Below, piece after piece: positions 10,000 through 22,417 of a stretch of 64,000 nucleotides of DNA. The stretch's first letter is position 1. The number at the start of each line of letters is the position of its first letter. Origin of the DNA: Purpureocillium takamizusanense (lineage: Eukaryota > Ascomycota > Sordariomycetes > Hypocreales > Ophiocordycipitaceae); contig NC_063069.1 in NCBI RefSeq assembly GCF_022605165.1, positions 4,836,001-4,900,000 on the forward strand, read 5' to 3'. The notes under the pieces were generated by a model. It was not told the origin of the DNA. It saw only the letters and a list, made by a program, of their open reading frames with translations, and made no database searches. The translations under genes were made by a program, and so were the position numbers.

Positions 10000-11514
10000 A
10001 TACTCCATTGTGTTTTTTTTGGCATTTTTTGCACTGAGTCTCGACGCCCTGACCCCTTCCTTGCTCCACTCCATGTTGATTTTCATTTTCTTTTTAATGA
10101 GAGCATAGCCACGGAAACGCTCGAGTGCGCGGCAGAAGCCCTAGAGAACCACGGGAAAGCCCGGTTTGGCGAGGATCTGGAAGTCCCCGAGCATGGGCGT
10201 CATGCCATGTTTGATCCTCACGTCCCAGACAACTGGGAAGGCGCCCCGCCCAGTATAGGTAGTATTGACTCTACCTGACGCCGCTACGATCCGACTACCT
10301 TCAGACGAGTGAGTGGCCGCGTTCGCGCTCTGACGCTACAGTCTCCTCCCCCTCCTTGTTGCGTTCGGGTACGTAGGATGTGTGTCACGTCGTCGTGGGG
10401 TATATCCGCCGCTACACCACATCATGCCATTGGATACGAGTCATCATCCGGATGCCCGGATGGCAAGATGCAGGCCATCATTGCAGGCTCCGTGCTTTTC
10501 GCGGCGGCAGCGCTTACATCAGGGGGTTGCACCGCTCAACGGGCATGATGCTTCACCCGCGCATCTATGTCTCCATTCACGAGCCGGCAGCCAGGGGGGG
10601 ATGCCTGGAAGTGTAAGTCCCCGTCTGCCGACAGGGGCACAGATGTGACGTTGGGGCCTCTTCCCGGTCCCGGCCGCAAGCCCGACCCCAGCTTATTACC
10701 GTACCTACGCCTCCGCACATACATACAATAACAGCACATGGGAGCTGTATGCAATGCACCTATGTATGTGTGCATGCATGGATGGGGGCGGGACATACCA
10801 ACTCGACGCTACAGTGAAAACAAAAAACCCCCGCCTCCTGCCACGACGTCGTCGTCCCGGCCCTGCTCTCGTCGACACGTCAACCCGTGTTGCTGTTGCT
10901 GCCACTACTGCCAGACTCGGCCGATACGAGAGCCTCGTGTCACCACCGCCATCTGCGGCCGTTTGAATCCAGGCTTTGTAACGCATCGATCGGCACCAGA
11001 CGTATACGTAGTTTCAGGGTTGAGGTTCAAGGTCCCCTGGGGAGGGGGTGACTGACTAGTAGCACGACCCGTTGCCCTGCAGCCGCATTGACGCGATGTG
11101 GTGGGCTTTGGCTTGATTGCGAAACATGGGCCATTTGGGGGCAACGTTCGGAGCTCGGCCGCATCCTTGCGTTTTTGGCAGAGCCCGCTTGGGCCGGCCC
11201 GCGGGTATTCAAGAGGAACTGCGGATTGTTATGCTTAACATGCTCACGGCGGGCCAATTCTTGGTCCTGAATACTAAGCCCTTGCGCGCGCGCGTCTCTA
11301 TTATATAGCCCCTCCTCCTATACCCCCCCGAGACTGCGTGCGACTTTCTGGCTTGAGGACTTTTTCTCTCTCTTTTCGCTTCTCTTTGTCAGATGCGTGC
11401 TGAGAGCGAGAGTTCAGCCTGATTCATCTTTGCTAGACATATTCCATGTGTTGAGAGAGAGTGTGATCTAGCTCCCGACGTTCGTTATCCCTCAACAACA
11501 ATAACAACAACAAC
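10000..11514. other. Intergenic region upstream of the chitin deacetylase
   Basis: Begins with the Pol III T-run terminator of the tRNA. No supported protein gene. A TATA-like TATATAG at 11302-11308 and a long leader precede the chitin deacetylase start. Confidence 0.5.
11302..11308 (+). promoter_or_regulatory. TATA-like element (TATATAG)
   Basis: TATATAG, about 210 bases before the chitin deacetylase ATG at 11515, followed by pyrimidine-rich DNA. Motif and spacing only. Confidence 0.4.
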
Positions 11515-13084
11515 ATGTTTAGAGTCTTGTTCCTCGTCGCGGCGGCCGCGAGCTGTGCCGTTGCGCACGACGGTCGCCCTGGCCGTCCGCGGTTCCTCAC
11601 GGGCCGATCCGGCGGCCGTGTGGTGCCACGGTCCTCGGGAAACGACATCTTCGGACCCGCCTTGCCAAAGCTTGAGAGCCGCCAAGTCTCGACTGACAAC
11701 CGGTGCGGAGTCAAATTCGGGACGAGATGCCCCAACGGCGACTGCTGCTCCCTCGAAGGGTGAGTCTCTCCCCTTCCCATAACCCCTACCCCTACCCCCT
11801 CTCCCATACCCCCACTTCAGTTGCGGAAATCCTCGATAAGACAGTTACATGTGTGGCCGGCCTGTTCCAAGAATCGGCTCGATGAGAATGTCGTCGCTAA
11901 AGTGTCGAGTAGATGGTGCGGCAAGGGACCCGAGTATTGCAACTCGCCCGACTGCCAGCTTGAGTTCAGCGACAGCTGCGACGGGAACAAGAAGCCGCAA
12001 GGCAAGGACACGGAGAAGGTGGATCGGAAAAAGGTTGGCGACGTGCCATATGGCCAAGGCATCTACGACTGTGGCGTGGACGGGGCCGTTGCGCTTACAT
12101 ACGATGACGGGCCGTTTACCTTTACCGAGGACTTGCTCAACCTGCTCAAGGTAGGCTATACGCGCCCCCAGCTCATGACATTGCACATGTGCTTTTTCCT
12201 TTTTGAGAGCCTCCGTCCGGTCACTTACACGCACACACCCCGCGCAGCAATACAAGGCCAAGGCGACCTTCTTCATCACGGGCACCAACATCGGCAAGGG
12301 CGCCATCAACGACCGCAGCAAGCCCTGGCCGGCGCTCATCAAGCGCATGTTCGACGAGGGCCACCAGGTCGCCTCGCACACGTGGTCGCACCAGAACCTC
12401 ACCGACATCAAGCAGGAGACGTTCCGGCAGCAGGTGCTGTGGAACGAGGTCGCCCTCGCCGACGTCCTCGACGGGCGGTTCCCCACGTACCTGCGGCCCC
12501 CTTACTCGTCGAGCAACGCGAAGACGGACGGCTGGCTCGCCGACCTGGGCTACCACATCGTCTACTTCGACCTCGACACCGAGGGCTACCTGCACCCGTC
12601 GCCCTCCCAGATCCAGACGTCCAAGGACATCTGGGACAAGACGGTTCCCGGCAAGGACCCGGCCACCAACAAGTGGCTGGCCATTGAGCACGACATCATC
12701 GAGCAGTCGGTCCACAACCTGACCGAGTACATGCTCAAGTCGCTCGCCAGCAACGGCTTCCGCAGCGTCACCGTGGGCGAGTGCCTGCGCGACCCGGCCG
12801 AGAACTGGTACCGCCGCATGGACGGCGCCGGCGCCAAAGCCGCCGAAGAGTCCTCGGCCGTCGTCGAGTCTACCGCCCAGCCCACACCGGGCACAGACGC
12901 GGCCACATCTGTTGTTGCGTCCGACGCGGAGCCAGCCGCCACGACGGCGCAGCCGAGCTACAATCCGTCGTTGGCAAAGCGCGTCATTACGAAGACGATT
13001 GAGGTCATCCCCGTCCCCGCAAAGCCCAACGGAGCTCCCTCCGCGAACGGACGGTGCGGCACCAGCTTCGGCGGCGCGCGTTGA
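11515..13084 (+). CDS. Secreted chitin deacetylase (CE4) with N-terminal CBM18; C-terminal CBM18 truncated
   Basis: Exons 11515-11759, 11913-12150 and 12248-13084 encode 439 residues. A signal peptide (about 1-17) is followed by a CBM18 chitin-binding module whose cysteines (RCG, CPNGDCCSLEGWCG, then YC and DC) are only intact if intron 1 spans 11760-11912. The NodB domain carries all polysaccharide-deacetylase motifs: TYDDGP (144-149), SHTWSH (204-209) for metal binding, RPPY (244-247), and FDLDTEGY. It removes acetyl groups from chitin in the wall or at the surface, giving chitosan. A Thr/Ala-rich linker leads to a second CBM18 start (GRCGTSFGG). A TGA at 13082-13084 stops translation where a Cys codon is expected. 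The same frame then encodes 33 further CBM18-like residues up to a TGA at 13184-13186. Confidence 0.92.
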
Positions 13085-13186
13085 GACTACCCGCAGGCCA
13101 AGTGCTGCTCCCAGTTCGGCTGGTGCGGATCGCTGGACTCGCACTGCAAAGCGGGCTGCCAGGCTGCCTTTGGGGAATGTAAATGA
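13085..13186 (+). pseudogene. Remainder of the second CBM18 after an in-frame TGA
   Basis: In frame with the chitin deacetylase but after its stop. The translation shows the conserved core KCCSQFGWCG and the closing HC, GCQ and GEC cysteines of a CBM18. It ends at a second TGA (13184-13186). No GT-AG pair removes the first stop cleanly. It is either a decayed domain, a readthrough extension, or a sequencing error. Confidence 0.75.
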
Positions 13187-14082
13187 GATGCTTCTCGGGC
13201 AGGTCGTGATGCAAGCGGTGGACGAGCAAAGAAGGGCGTGTCAATGAGGGAGGGCCACGGTCGAGGGGGGAAATGACGACTGATGTGGTGCAAGGCGGTA
13301 CGCATCGTTACGAATTTAATGTATGACTGGGAACTACTAAGGCTTGCAGAGCTTGTTCTCGAAATGTGGAGGATACATACTTATCTACGAGTCTTTGGAA
13401 AGCCAAGCGACGCAACATTGAGTGATTGACGAAATATTGTCCAAGAACGGCCTAAACTACGCGACACTTGCACGATATGTCACAAGCACGACGGCTACCC
13501 TTGTAACGTAGCGGTATCTTTAGGTGATGTCTGTGGGAAGCGATCTTGTCAGCGCGGTAGTATGTGATTTTCACGACCTTCTCATTGCCATTGCTATCGA
13601 CTGCAGGCCAAGTTCCGGGCCCCATCCCATCATCAAGCGACATCAAATGGCCACGGCCGGGTTGAACGTGGGACGCCACTGGCCTACTGATTGATGAACA
13701 AACCATGCTTCAAACACGAGCCTCGCTGCACGATATTTATCCAGTACCTAGCACACTGCCCTATCGCCGCATCGCGGTACCTGCATTGGCGGCACTTCGG
13801 CATCGATGAGCCGGGCCTGCTGATGCCAGCAGCATGCACGAGCCTCAAGGATCCAAGTGTACGCACGGTATACATGGAATCATGTGCCTTGGACTGCGAC
13901 CGGAGCGAAGGAGGCTTCCCAGCGTCCTCACAAACTTCCGGCCCTGAAGGCAAGCCGCGTCACGCCGTATTGTCCATGTCGATACGAAGGGCTGTGTGGC
14001 TAATGAAAGCATAATCACAATGACTAAGTATGCCGGTCTGCAGCATTCCAATGTCCCACGCAACTGATGAGGCAGCTCCCGA

Positions 14083-14094
14083 CCCCCCCCCCCC
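14083..14094 (+). repeat. 12-nt poly(C) run
   Basis: Homopolymer within intergenic DNA; prone to length errors. Confidence 0.9.
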
Positions 14095-15087
14095 GGGAGC
14101 GCTGCTCGTCCGTCCCTGGCCACCCCTCCCTCCCCTCGGTTTCCATCGTCGAGCCTTGCGAGGCTCAGTGGCTTTCAGGGCTCATCCTTTGCGAGCTTGT
14201 ACTATTTTTATGAACGGTGGAGATCTCCTCGAGGACATGTCTTGCTTGCATGGCAGTCGACAGCGGGCGACAGCCACGCCACGGTCAGTTATGCCCGGCA
14301 CCCAGTGAGACCGCACGCGTACGCCCAGGGCGCCAGACGGCCGCCACCCACCGTCGCAACTGCTTCTTCGGGTGATGACCGTCTCTCATGCTTACTTACT
14401 TACTTCTTCAGTTCGAGGACTGTACTCCCGCTCCGCCGTCATGATCCAACACTGAGCGCACTGCCCTCTGTACCTACCTACTATCTTATTCACGGAGTAT
14501 GCCTCGCGAAGGGGGAAAATGTGCTTCCTAATCGGGGGACGGACACCCTTCATTGGTGCCCAGGCACCGGTTTGCCAGTCGGTGGAGGCACGAAAAAGCA
14601 AGGCCATCGTGAAACTGCGGTGGCGCCCCCTCAGGCCATGCTTCTGCTGCCGCCGTCGTCGCCGCCACCGGAAATGGGGCGGGCGGGAGGGGGTAGACGG
14701 AGACTGACGATCTCTCCATCGCGAATTATTAGCGGCGCCACAAGCCTGACGCTGCGGCGACCTCGGCCATCATCCAAATAACTTGGTTCTAGCCTTCTAG
14801 GTAAGTTACAGACGAACGTGCGGTCCGGTCCTGCGCCTCCACTGTCCAGCTGTCCGCGCACCGGCATGACCAGGCATCGAACGAACCCCGTTCGAGCGTC
14901 CACCCCCCCGCCGGGCAATCGGCCAAGGGCCAGCGACAGCCAGACGACAGCTTTCTTTCCCCCCTCCTCCTCTCTCGTTCTCACTCCGAGTGCCGAATTG
15001 ACTCGCTGAGGACCGACCCCCTTTCCTTCGTCCACGACACACATAGGTGCCCCCCAAAAGCACAAACCTGAACTAAACCAAAACACC

Positions 15088-15122
15088 AAAAAAATAAATA
15101 AAATAAAATAAAATAAATAAAA
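15088..15122 (+). repeat. A-rich (AAATA)n simple repeat
   Basis: 35 nt of only A and T built from AAATA/AAAT units, standing out in GC-rich surroundings. Confidence 0.85.
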
Positions 15123-15871
15123 GACAACAACCATGGCTCCCGTCCACCTGCCTGCCACTGGCTGCTCTCCTCCGTGTTCAGGAACCAAATCTGCAAAAGC
15201 AAGGCTGACCCCGGCACTCGCTCCACCGCAGGGCTGATTGACCCACGCCCAAACACCCAAGCGTCAATCCCCCTCGTTCATCAACTCGGCTTCACATTGC
15301 TCCTAGCGCTTTCCAAGCTTAGGAACAGGGCACTCTCTCTGCGGCTGGACGGCCCCCCACCAGCCATCCTGGATCCTAGCTCCCCCCTTTGCCCCCAAAA
15401 CCTCACTCTCTTCACTTCAACCCCTGGCGAAGACGGGAAATAAAAAACGCCTTTACAAGGCTCGTTCGTTTGCGGGAAGCTTGCGATTCGCCCCCAAGCG
15501 CGCAGAACGCCCCTTTGGGGGGGAAGGGGGGCCGGCTTCTGGGATCTTGGAAACGTTGGCGGCTAGTAATACGCAGCCCTGAGGTTGGAGCAGAGAGGAG
15601 CCTGGACCCAAGGGGGAAGCCCCGTGGCTGAACAAGGTAGGGGGAGCGGACGGGGTCGGTGGAGGGGCGTGTTTCTACGACATCAGCAATATGGATTGAG
15701 TTCCACCTGGTGCTTTTTCTCGCTGAGCCTCCCCGTTGTGAGTGACGACTCGGCATCTAGCAGCCGGCAAGCGCCGTGCCTGGCCCTTCCCCCTTCCTCC
15801 CTCAGGTGTCGTGCCGTCGATAGTAAGGCAGCTGAGTTTATTGGGCTCGATGACTACTAACTTAGTGTGAG

Positions 15872-15879
15872 TATATAAG
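15872..15879 (+). promoter_or_regulatory. TATA box (TATATAAG) of the small secreted protein gene
   Basis: TATATAAG lies 185 bases before the ATG at 16057. The leader between them is CT- and CA-rich, a pattern common at highly expressed fungal genes. Confidence 0.55.
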
Positions 15880-16056
15880 AGCATCGTGGGCGTAGTCTCG
15901 CGGAGGGTTGCTCGTTCTCCCTTGGCCCCCCCTTTACTCTGCCGCTCTCTGTCTGTCTGCCTGTCTGTCTTATACCACCATCGCCAACTTGCTCACCACC
16001 GCGACTACCTCTACAACCAACCAAACCAAGCCACCACGCACGAACCACCCAACAAC

Positions 16057-16557
16057 ATGCAGGCCAAGCTCCTCGTCCTCCTTTCCGCCCTCGCGGCCTC
16101 CACCTCGGCGCACGTCAACTACCACGGCGCCGTTGCCGCCCGCGAAGCCGCCGCCGTCGCGCCCGTCCTCGCCCCCCGTGCCACCGGCAACGACGCCGAG
16201 TGCCAGTCCGCCGTCATCTCCGCCGGCACCTCCATCCCCACGCCTCCGCCCGAGGTCCTCTCCGCCATCCAGGCCAACACCCAGACCGCCGACCCCTGCA
16301 AGTTTTCCACCCCGGCCTCCCTCTCCAAGGAGTTCGCCAGCTACTCTTCCCAGCTCGAGTCCTGGGCCTCCAAGAACAAGGACATCCTCACAAAGTGCTC
16401 CGCCCTCGCCAGCCTCAACACCATCTCCGCCGCCTCCTGCAAGGCCACCGGCGCCGCTGCCTCCACCTCCAAGACCAACGGCGTGGTCGCGGCCCGCGAG
16501 ACTGGCGTGGCTGTAGCTGCCATGGCTGCCGCTGGTATTGCCGCTATCGCTCTGTAA
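16057..16557 (+). CDS. Small secreted, probably GPI-anchored surface protein
   Basis: A 166-residue single-exon protein. It has a signal peptide (about 1-18, ending STSA), an Ala-rich segment with an Arg pair region, and a central domain with about four cysteines in segments such as DAECQSAV, TADPCKFSTPASLSKEF and ILTKCSALA. A Ser/Thr/Ala-rich stretch and a hydrophobic C-terminal tail (AVAAMAAAGIAAIAL) end it, as in GPI-anchored proteins. The central pattern (proline-rich start, DPC, PASL...Y...W) resembles short surface proteins annotated in Fusarium and relatives as infection-structure or DUF7735-like, but I am not certain of that match. It would sit at the plasma membrane or cell wall. Function unknown. 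Confidence 0.75.
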   Translation: MQAKLLVLLSALAASTSAHVNYHGAVAAREAAAVAPVLAPRATGNDAECQSAVISAGTSIPTPPPEVLSAIQANTQTADPCKFSTPASLSKEFASYSSQLESWASKNKDILTKCSALASLNTISAASCKATGAAASTSKTNGVVAARETGVAVAAMAAAGIAAIAL

Positions 16558-16852
16558 GATCTGGGACGTACAAGCTTGAGCAGAGTAGATGTACCAGACA
16601 CCAAGAGGGCCGATACGGTCACCTGGGGAGAACGAGATGTTTCGATAATCTACATGTATCCCGCGCGGGGCCATCGCTAAGGCGATTCAGCGCTGCTTGT
16701 TGCGAGCCGCGCATACATAACCGGACCAAATAATACCATCATAATCCTCATCATATGAGTGCGGTGAATTGAGCCAAATTTCTTTGTCTTTTGCTCCAAG
16801 GTCAAGATGCACTCGCTAGACTAGACTGCCCAACGCTCACTCGCGGCAGTCG

Positions 16853-19800
16853 CTACTGTGCGTCGCCCTGCTTGACCTCTATACCATCCTCTATACGACA
16901 GTCACATCCCATCTCCCGCTGGAAGGCATCCCTCTCCATGTCGGCCAACCTCCGCAGCGCCATCTTTGCAACGGCCAGCTTTGCGTCCCTCCCGACCTTG
17001 GCCGTGTCGTGTTCCACCACCTTCTCGTGCACCATCAGTGCGCATACGGCATCGTCCCCGGTCACTGCTGCAGCGCCTTGATCGGCGCCGCATGGCACAA
17101 CCGAGACATAAAGCCGCCAATTCTGGCAGCCAAGCCGCTTCTGAAGCATGTGCGCAAGTGCGGTGACGGGATGCCGGCTCGCGTACGTATCGTACAGGGC
17201 CATGTCCTCAAAGTACGGCTCAATAAACGAGTTGAAGAAGCCTTCTACTACGCCGTAGTCGTACCGCGAATCGACAAACATGGCGCCCACGAGAGCTTCT
17301 AGCATGTCTGACAGGACCTTGGGTGGCTGGGACGTGCGCAGCCAATAGTCCTTGGTGCCTTTGGCCTCATCGGGCTCCTGCTCGGGCTGAGCCAACTCCC
17401 TGGCCAGCTCCAGCTCCGCAACGTAGTCGCTAATCTGACCGATGAGACTCGAGGTCGTCATGAGAAGATGCTTCTGCAGGCCGAGCTGCACGCAGAGCGA
17501 CCCGAAAAAATGATTCGACACCATGGCCATCTTGTGCTCTGTCAGCCATTGTGGATCAGCGTCGGGGAAGCGCCTGAAAAGGTAGTCGACAATGACGAGA
17601 TCTAGCAGCGCATCCCCCAGAAATTCGAGCCTCTGGTAATTGGGCACTGGCTCGTACGGATAGGAAGGGTGCTTGAATGAGCTGCGCAGCAGGTTCGGGC
17701 AATTGAATCGGTAGCCCGTGGTCTCATATACCTGATCGACGGCGGCACGTTGCGCTGCAGAAGCGGGCGCGTTCTGCCATCCCGGGACTTCGAACGCGTC
17801 GTAATACTCTGAGAATTTGAGCATCTTGTGGTTCTTGCTCCTGACCATCTTCGTCACGGCCTTGACTGCGAGGTCCAGCTTGCCCGACTCCCGCTGCGTC
17901 ACGTACGCGGCGCCGATCAGTGCTTCGCAGACGTCCGCAATGGACTTGTCGGACAGGCTCTGGAAATGTCCACCCAGCTTGGGCATCTTTCCCCTCTTAA
18001 GCTTGAGATCCGGATACCAGGTGCGGCGGTCAAAAGCTTTTGACCGCACGAATTCTTGGAGCTTGCGGTCAACGGCGTGGTTGAATAAGTTTTGATTGCA
18101 AACGAGCAGCATGCGCTCGACGTGATATTCGAATTCGTTGGTGTTTGGGATGAGCGTGAAGAGCGATATAGTCGTGGCCATCTTGAGAAAGGCATCGCCT
18201 AGGAATTCGAGACGCTCGTAGTTGTTCCCCATGCCGACCTGAAAGTCGACTTGCACTTCCCCGTGCTCCTCGGTGTTGGAACTATCCTTGGTCAGCGCCT
18301 CGAGTGCTAAATTCGGTCGGATGTCAAGATCGAGAAGCTTGCAAGCTTCGAGCGCAATCAAGACGGAATCAAGGCGGTAGATCATGACCGGTATTATCAT
18401 GGCCATAGAAACCACGTCGACTGGCAACTGCGAGCGCGTCAGCATACATACACATGGTCAATCGCCACCGAAGGTGCCTTGCTTACCTTGGAAACCCTCA
18501 GAGGCTCGAGGATAATGCAGCAGCGCTGCTCTTGGTTGTCTTCTGCGGTGTACTCGTCCAGGAAGTTTCGACGCAGCGGTAAGAGTGTTGCATTGACGAC
18601 GGGTTGGTCCTCGCCCCATGTCTGCCTCCTCCTCGAATGAATTGTGAGGCTGTTGCTGTATTCCTTGATATTCGGTTCCACCTGCCGATACGCCCGACTT
18701 TTCGGCATTGGCGCACTCTCAGGCACCGGATCACTAGGCTTGAGAGTTTTGTTGATACCGTGTATGATGAATTTGCGAGACCCATCCCAGGGATCTATGA
18801 CCAGCTTGTCATGGAAGAAGTGCTCGGGTGCTGCACGCCACTCTGGCGGCTCCGAATGGGACACCATGGTGACTGTCTCCCAGTCAATACGTGTAGGGTC
18901 AACTGTGGCACTGCCATCGTCCATTGAAACACGTGCGCATGGTGCCAGAAAATATGGCATATCCGCAGGCTGAGCATTGTAATCCTTGCTGAAAACGTCT
19001 GAGAAGATCGCAAGCGTGAAACTGGCCAGATCGTGGAGCTCATCCAAAGACAGACGCAACGGCTTCGATGAAGACACCAGACGCGCGATCGAGGTTCGGC
19101 CCTGATCGAAAAAGAGCAGCATTGGCTCAGTGTCCGGTAGCCGTTGCCTGGTAAGGAAGATAATCGGTCTCGTGGGCCTGTGAACGGCGTCTGGCGAGTC
19201 AAGTACGAAGACGGAGTGATAAAGCTGAGTTGGCAGGTCTGAGCCTAGCCCGGACCACATGGCGGGCTTTACACGTATGTTGTACTCGTGGCGTTTGTTT
19301 TCGCTCAAGGCTAACCGCGCGTTGCGCATCGCCGGGAGCCTCTTGCTGAGGGTGGGCTGAAGATGACTGTCGATGTACTTCTTCTTGATCAGCTCTACGC
19401 ATGCCTCAAAGGCGGCAGAGCAGCGCGCCAACTGTTTGTTTCGCTGAGCGAATCCCTTGATGGACTTGAATGGACTGGCATCCGGAAAGATGATCGTGGC
19501 GACAAACTTTTTGCTTATATGAGAGGGCGTAACCACGTACTCCGGAGAGAGAGACAAGTCGGGCCCGCCGAGTGACGAGACAAACTTGGCTAGTACCTCC
19601 TGGCTGGATGAGAAGGTAAGTCGAGCACCAGTCTCTGGTATCTCGTAGACCTTTTGCGCAATTCTTTCATGCTCCGCCAGGGTCTCCACGTCGAATGTAT
19701 CCTGGATCTTTCGGTCGGCAGGCAGACCGGAACAAAACCGTCGAAGCGCATTGGCGTCCCTCGTTGCTTGTTTAAGCCGTCGGAGATGCTGCATGTTCCC

Positions 19801-21725
19801 TTCCTCCAGCATGCTGATATAGGTCGAATTGGCCTGTCGGGCCCGACCCTTGGACTGAATGTATTGAATAGCAGAGTCGTAGAGATCAAAACGGACGACG
19901 AGGTCGCACTCGGGAATATCGAGCCCTTCCTCGGCAACCTGCGTAGCAAACAGACAGTTGAACTCGCCTCGTCGAAATTTCTGGAGGGTCAATGCCTGTT
20001 CGCGAAAGGACATGTTGGCGACGCTGGCCGTAAGTGGTTGAGAACCAATCTAGGCAAAACTCGCGTCAGTGCAGTCCGCGCTGACACATGAAGGAGCCAT
20101 ACCAGATATGACGAACTCATCCCCGGAACGTCCTTGTCAGGCTGCGAGAAAAGTATCGAAAGAAGGAGGGCCGTGTGCCGTTTTTGTACAAACACGATAC
20201 ATCGGCCTGTCCGCTCACGGGCAAAGGAATGTTGAAGGATCCGTCGCAGTAAGATGACTTTAGAAGAGAAGCTGCTCGAGTCTCCTGCGGGCTCATTGGC
20301 TGCATTTGCGGTGGCAGTCGCCCGGATCGCCCTCTGCGCCTTTTGAAGCGTGACGAGCACCCTGTCGACTTCGGTGGTGCCGTTGGGTGCGTGTAGGGAG
20401 CTGACAGTTCCCTGGGCCTTTGCTGCCCGTCTGCGCACCTCGGCGTCGGTCAAGAGAAGCTCCCAATACTTGTCGGCACACCAGGAGCCAAGCGTTGAAG
20501 CCAGATCTTGGGCCGCCTCGAAATGTATGCGGTAATGAACGTCATGGGACATTAGCTCAGCTAGAGCCCGGCACAGCGGTGTCCTTGCGTCTTCAGCGTT
20601 GGTCAGTCGCGAGTAGTACTCTCTGAGTTCGACCTGATTACGCTGAGCTAGACTCTTGGCAAGAGTCTCATCGGAGACAGTCGCAATCTGACTGCACAGA
20701 ATGGCCTCGAGCTCAAGTGCGGCGGCTCTCAGGTCCCTTGTTTGCGCATCGACGGGAGACGCCGTCATACCGAGGATACGTGGGCGTTCTGCTTGTTCTC
20801 GTAGGTAATGATCTTTGATGATTCGGGCATAGGGATGGTTCTTTTTGGTGTGGTGAGCTTCGTCAAAGATGAGCAGGTTGATCTGCTGCATTTGGATAAA
20901 GCCGCTGTTGAGACAGTCCAGGAGTATCTGCGCGGTGCAGACGATAACCATGCTTTCGCTAAATCGCTTGTCCCAAAATGCCTTTGTTCTCATGATGCCG
21001 GCTATTTCTCCGTGAAACTTGTCAATGGGGTGCTCAAGGTTGGCCTTCAAGACGCTGTATTGCTGGAAGCAGAGGGCAACCTTTTCGACGAGAAAGAATG
21101 CGATCTTGTTGGGCTCTCCTCGAGCGCGCCGCTCAAGCTCTTGATCCAGAGTGTGTCTCAACAGAAGAGCGGCAATGAGTGTCTTTCCAGACCCTGCAAG
21201 GAAGTCAGTAGGCAGGTTGGCCAAATATGTGAATTTGATGGTCGCACCTGTGTCAAGAACTATAATGAGGTTCTTATCCTTGGCCCTCTCGAAAAGCTCT
21301 ATTTGGTATTCCCGCGGGGTGGCAATGATGGCTTGCCCGTTACTCTGGATCATTCGGGCAGCCGACGAGCGATCCAGATCATGCGCCCGCTTGCTAACGG
21401 AATGCTTCGACCCCAGGCGCTGGCTCCTTTGAACCCACTGGTGGAAGGCGGCATCGCCGCGACGACGAAGCGCGGAAACACCTCGAACGATCTCAGGGTG
21501 ATTTGAAAGCCGGTACCGCTCAGCAGCATCGTCATCGCTGTCGCTACTACCGTCGCCGTCGACGTCGCCGTGAAGCGTGTCTTGATCGGTTACCGGCTCA
21601 CCATCGGTCTCTCGCCCAGAGTTTTGCGCAGGGCCCGAGTTCAGCGCCATCTCCCTCAAGTTCTCTGGCAGATCTGGCTCCGTGATTGACGCGTCGCCGC
21701 CCAAAGCGACGTCCTCATCCTTCAT
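16853..21725 (-). CDS. DCL1: Dicer-like protein 1 (DCL1), RNA-silencing endoribonuclease
   Basis: Four exons on the minus strand: 21725-21248, 21193-20103, 20049-18487 and 18427-16853, giving 1,568 residues, the usual size for fungal DCL1. All three introns (54, 53 and 59 nt) have GT-AG ends, and splicing makes one continuous frame. Domains in order: acidic N-terminus; DExD/H helicase with Walker A DTGSGKT (about 158-164) and DEAHH (270-274); helicase C with ATQVAEEGLDIPECD and QSKGRARQ; Dicer dimerisation region; RNase IIIa (ERLEFLGDAF near 1115, ADVCEALIGAAY); RNase IIIb (QRLEFLGDALLD near 1309, LSDMLEALVGAMF); and a short C-terminal dsRNA-binding region. It cuts dsRNA into small RNAs for quelling, antiviral defence or meiotic silencing. 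DCL1 rather than DCL2 is inferred from the DEAHHTKKNHPYARIIK stretch. Confidence 0.95.
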
Positions 21726-22417
21726 CGTGTTCTATTGGCGGCGTCTGCATCAGTAGCTGTGCCAGCCCTGTCGATAAGCGGCTCGTCGTTGTCCGCTCAG
21801 TGCCAGACGTGCGTGTCGATGATTCAGCCACTTGGCACACCACCACACTGGACCGACAAGGAACAACGAGGAAGAGTAAAGAGCGACCTGAAAGAGAACG
21901 AGAAAAAAAGTACAATGCCAGGCAAAACTCCAAAGCGCCCCAAAGACATTGCTCGTTCGCGAAGCACGGTAACCGAATGGAGCAAACAGAGGAAGAGAGA
22001 GAGCCTCCACTGACGGTGCAATAACAGCGAGTGGGTTCCAAGTTGCACGGTGGTGACTTTTGGTGGGGCACGTGCCTGGAACTGGTGGCGTTTGCAGTCT
22101 GCCACGATACTTGTAGACTTCCATCCAGTGACAACCTCTCCGCTCCAGGGCAGTTTGCTCACCCACACCTCTGAACTGCCAGTTTGTGGTGCGCAGTTTG
22201 CATTCATTACAGCAATATTTACTCGACTCTGGAACAACCGCGAATATATTTCACGACTTGCACCCTAGATACCTTACCTAGGCTGCAGACAGTACCGGTC
22301 TTTTCCCTCTACTTCGTACAATGCTTTCGCTGCGCCTAGCCCCCCCGAGGTGCGCCGTCTCCCCATCCGCGAACATCATCGCCATCCCGAGAAAGGCACA
22401 TGTTTCTGTATGGCACG
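21726..22417. other. Intergenic region: DCL1 promoter and 3' flank of the SR-rich gene
   Basis: 0.7 kb, no supported gene. ORFs of up to 139 codons overlap on both strands and have no recognisable character. Confidence 0.5.

Larger units (their letters stand above)
13187..16056. other. Intergenic region
   Basis: 2.9 kb with no supported gene. Contains a 12-nt C run at 14083-14094, an A/T-only stretch at 15088-15122 and the promoter of the small secreted protein. ORFs of up to 209 codons overlap one another on opposite strands and carry no domain. Confidence 0.5.

Noticed and set aside
10309..10548. Short frame ending in a signal-peptide-like stretch (MQAIIAGSVLFAAAAL)
   Set aside because: Stops after 26 residues from the inner ATG, and the only splice donor nearby (GTTGCA) is weak; no mature domain follows.
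11760..11820. Shorter first intron of the chitin deacetylase, ending at 11820
   Set aside because: It leads to a stop after six residues and breaks the CBM18; the acceptor at 11912 restores the WCG cysteine pattern.
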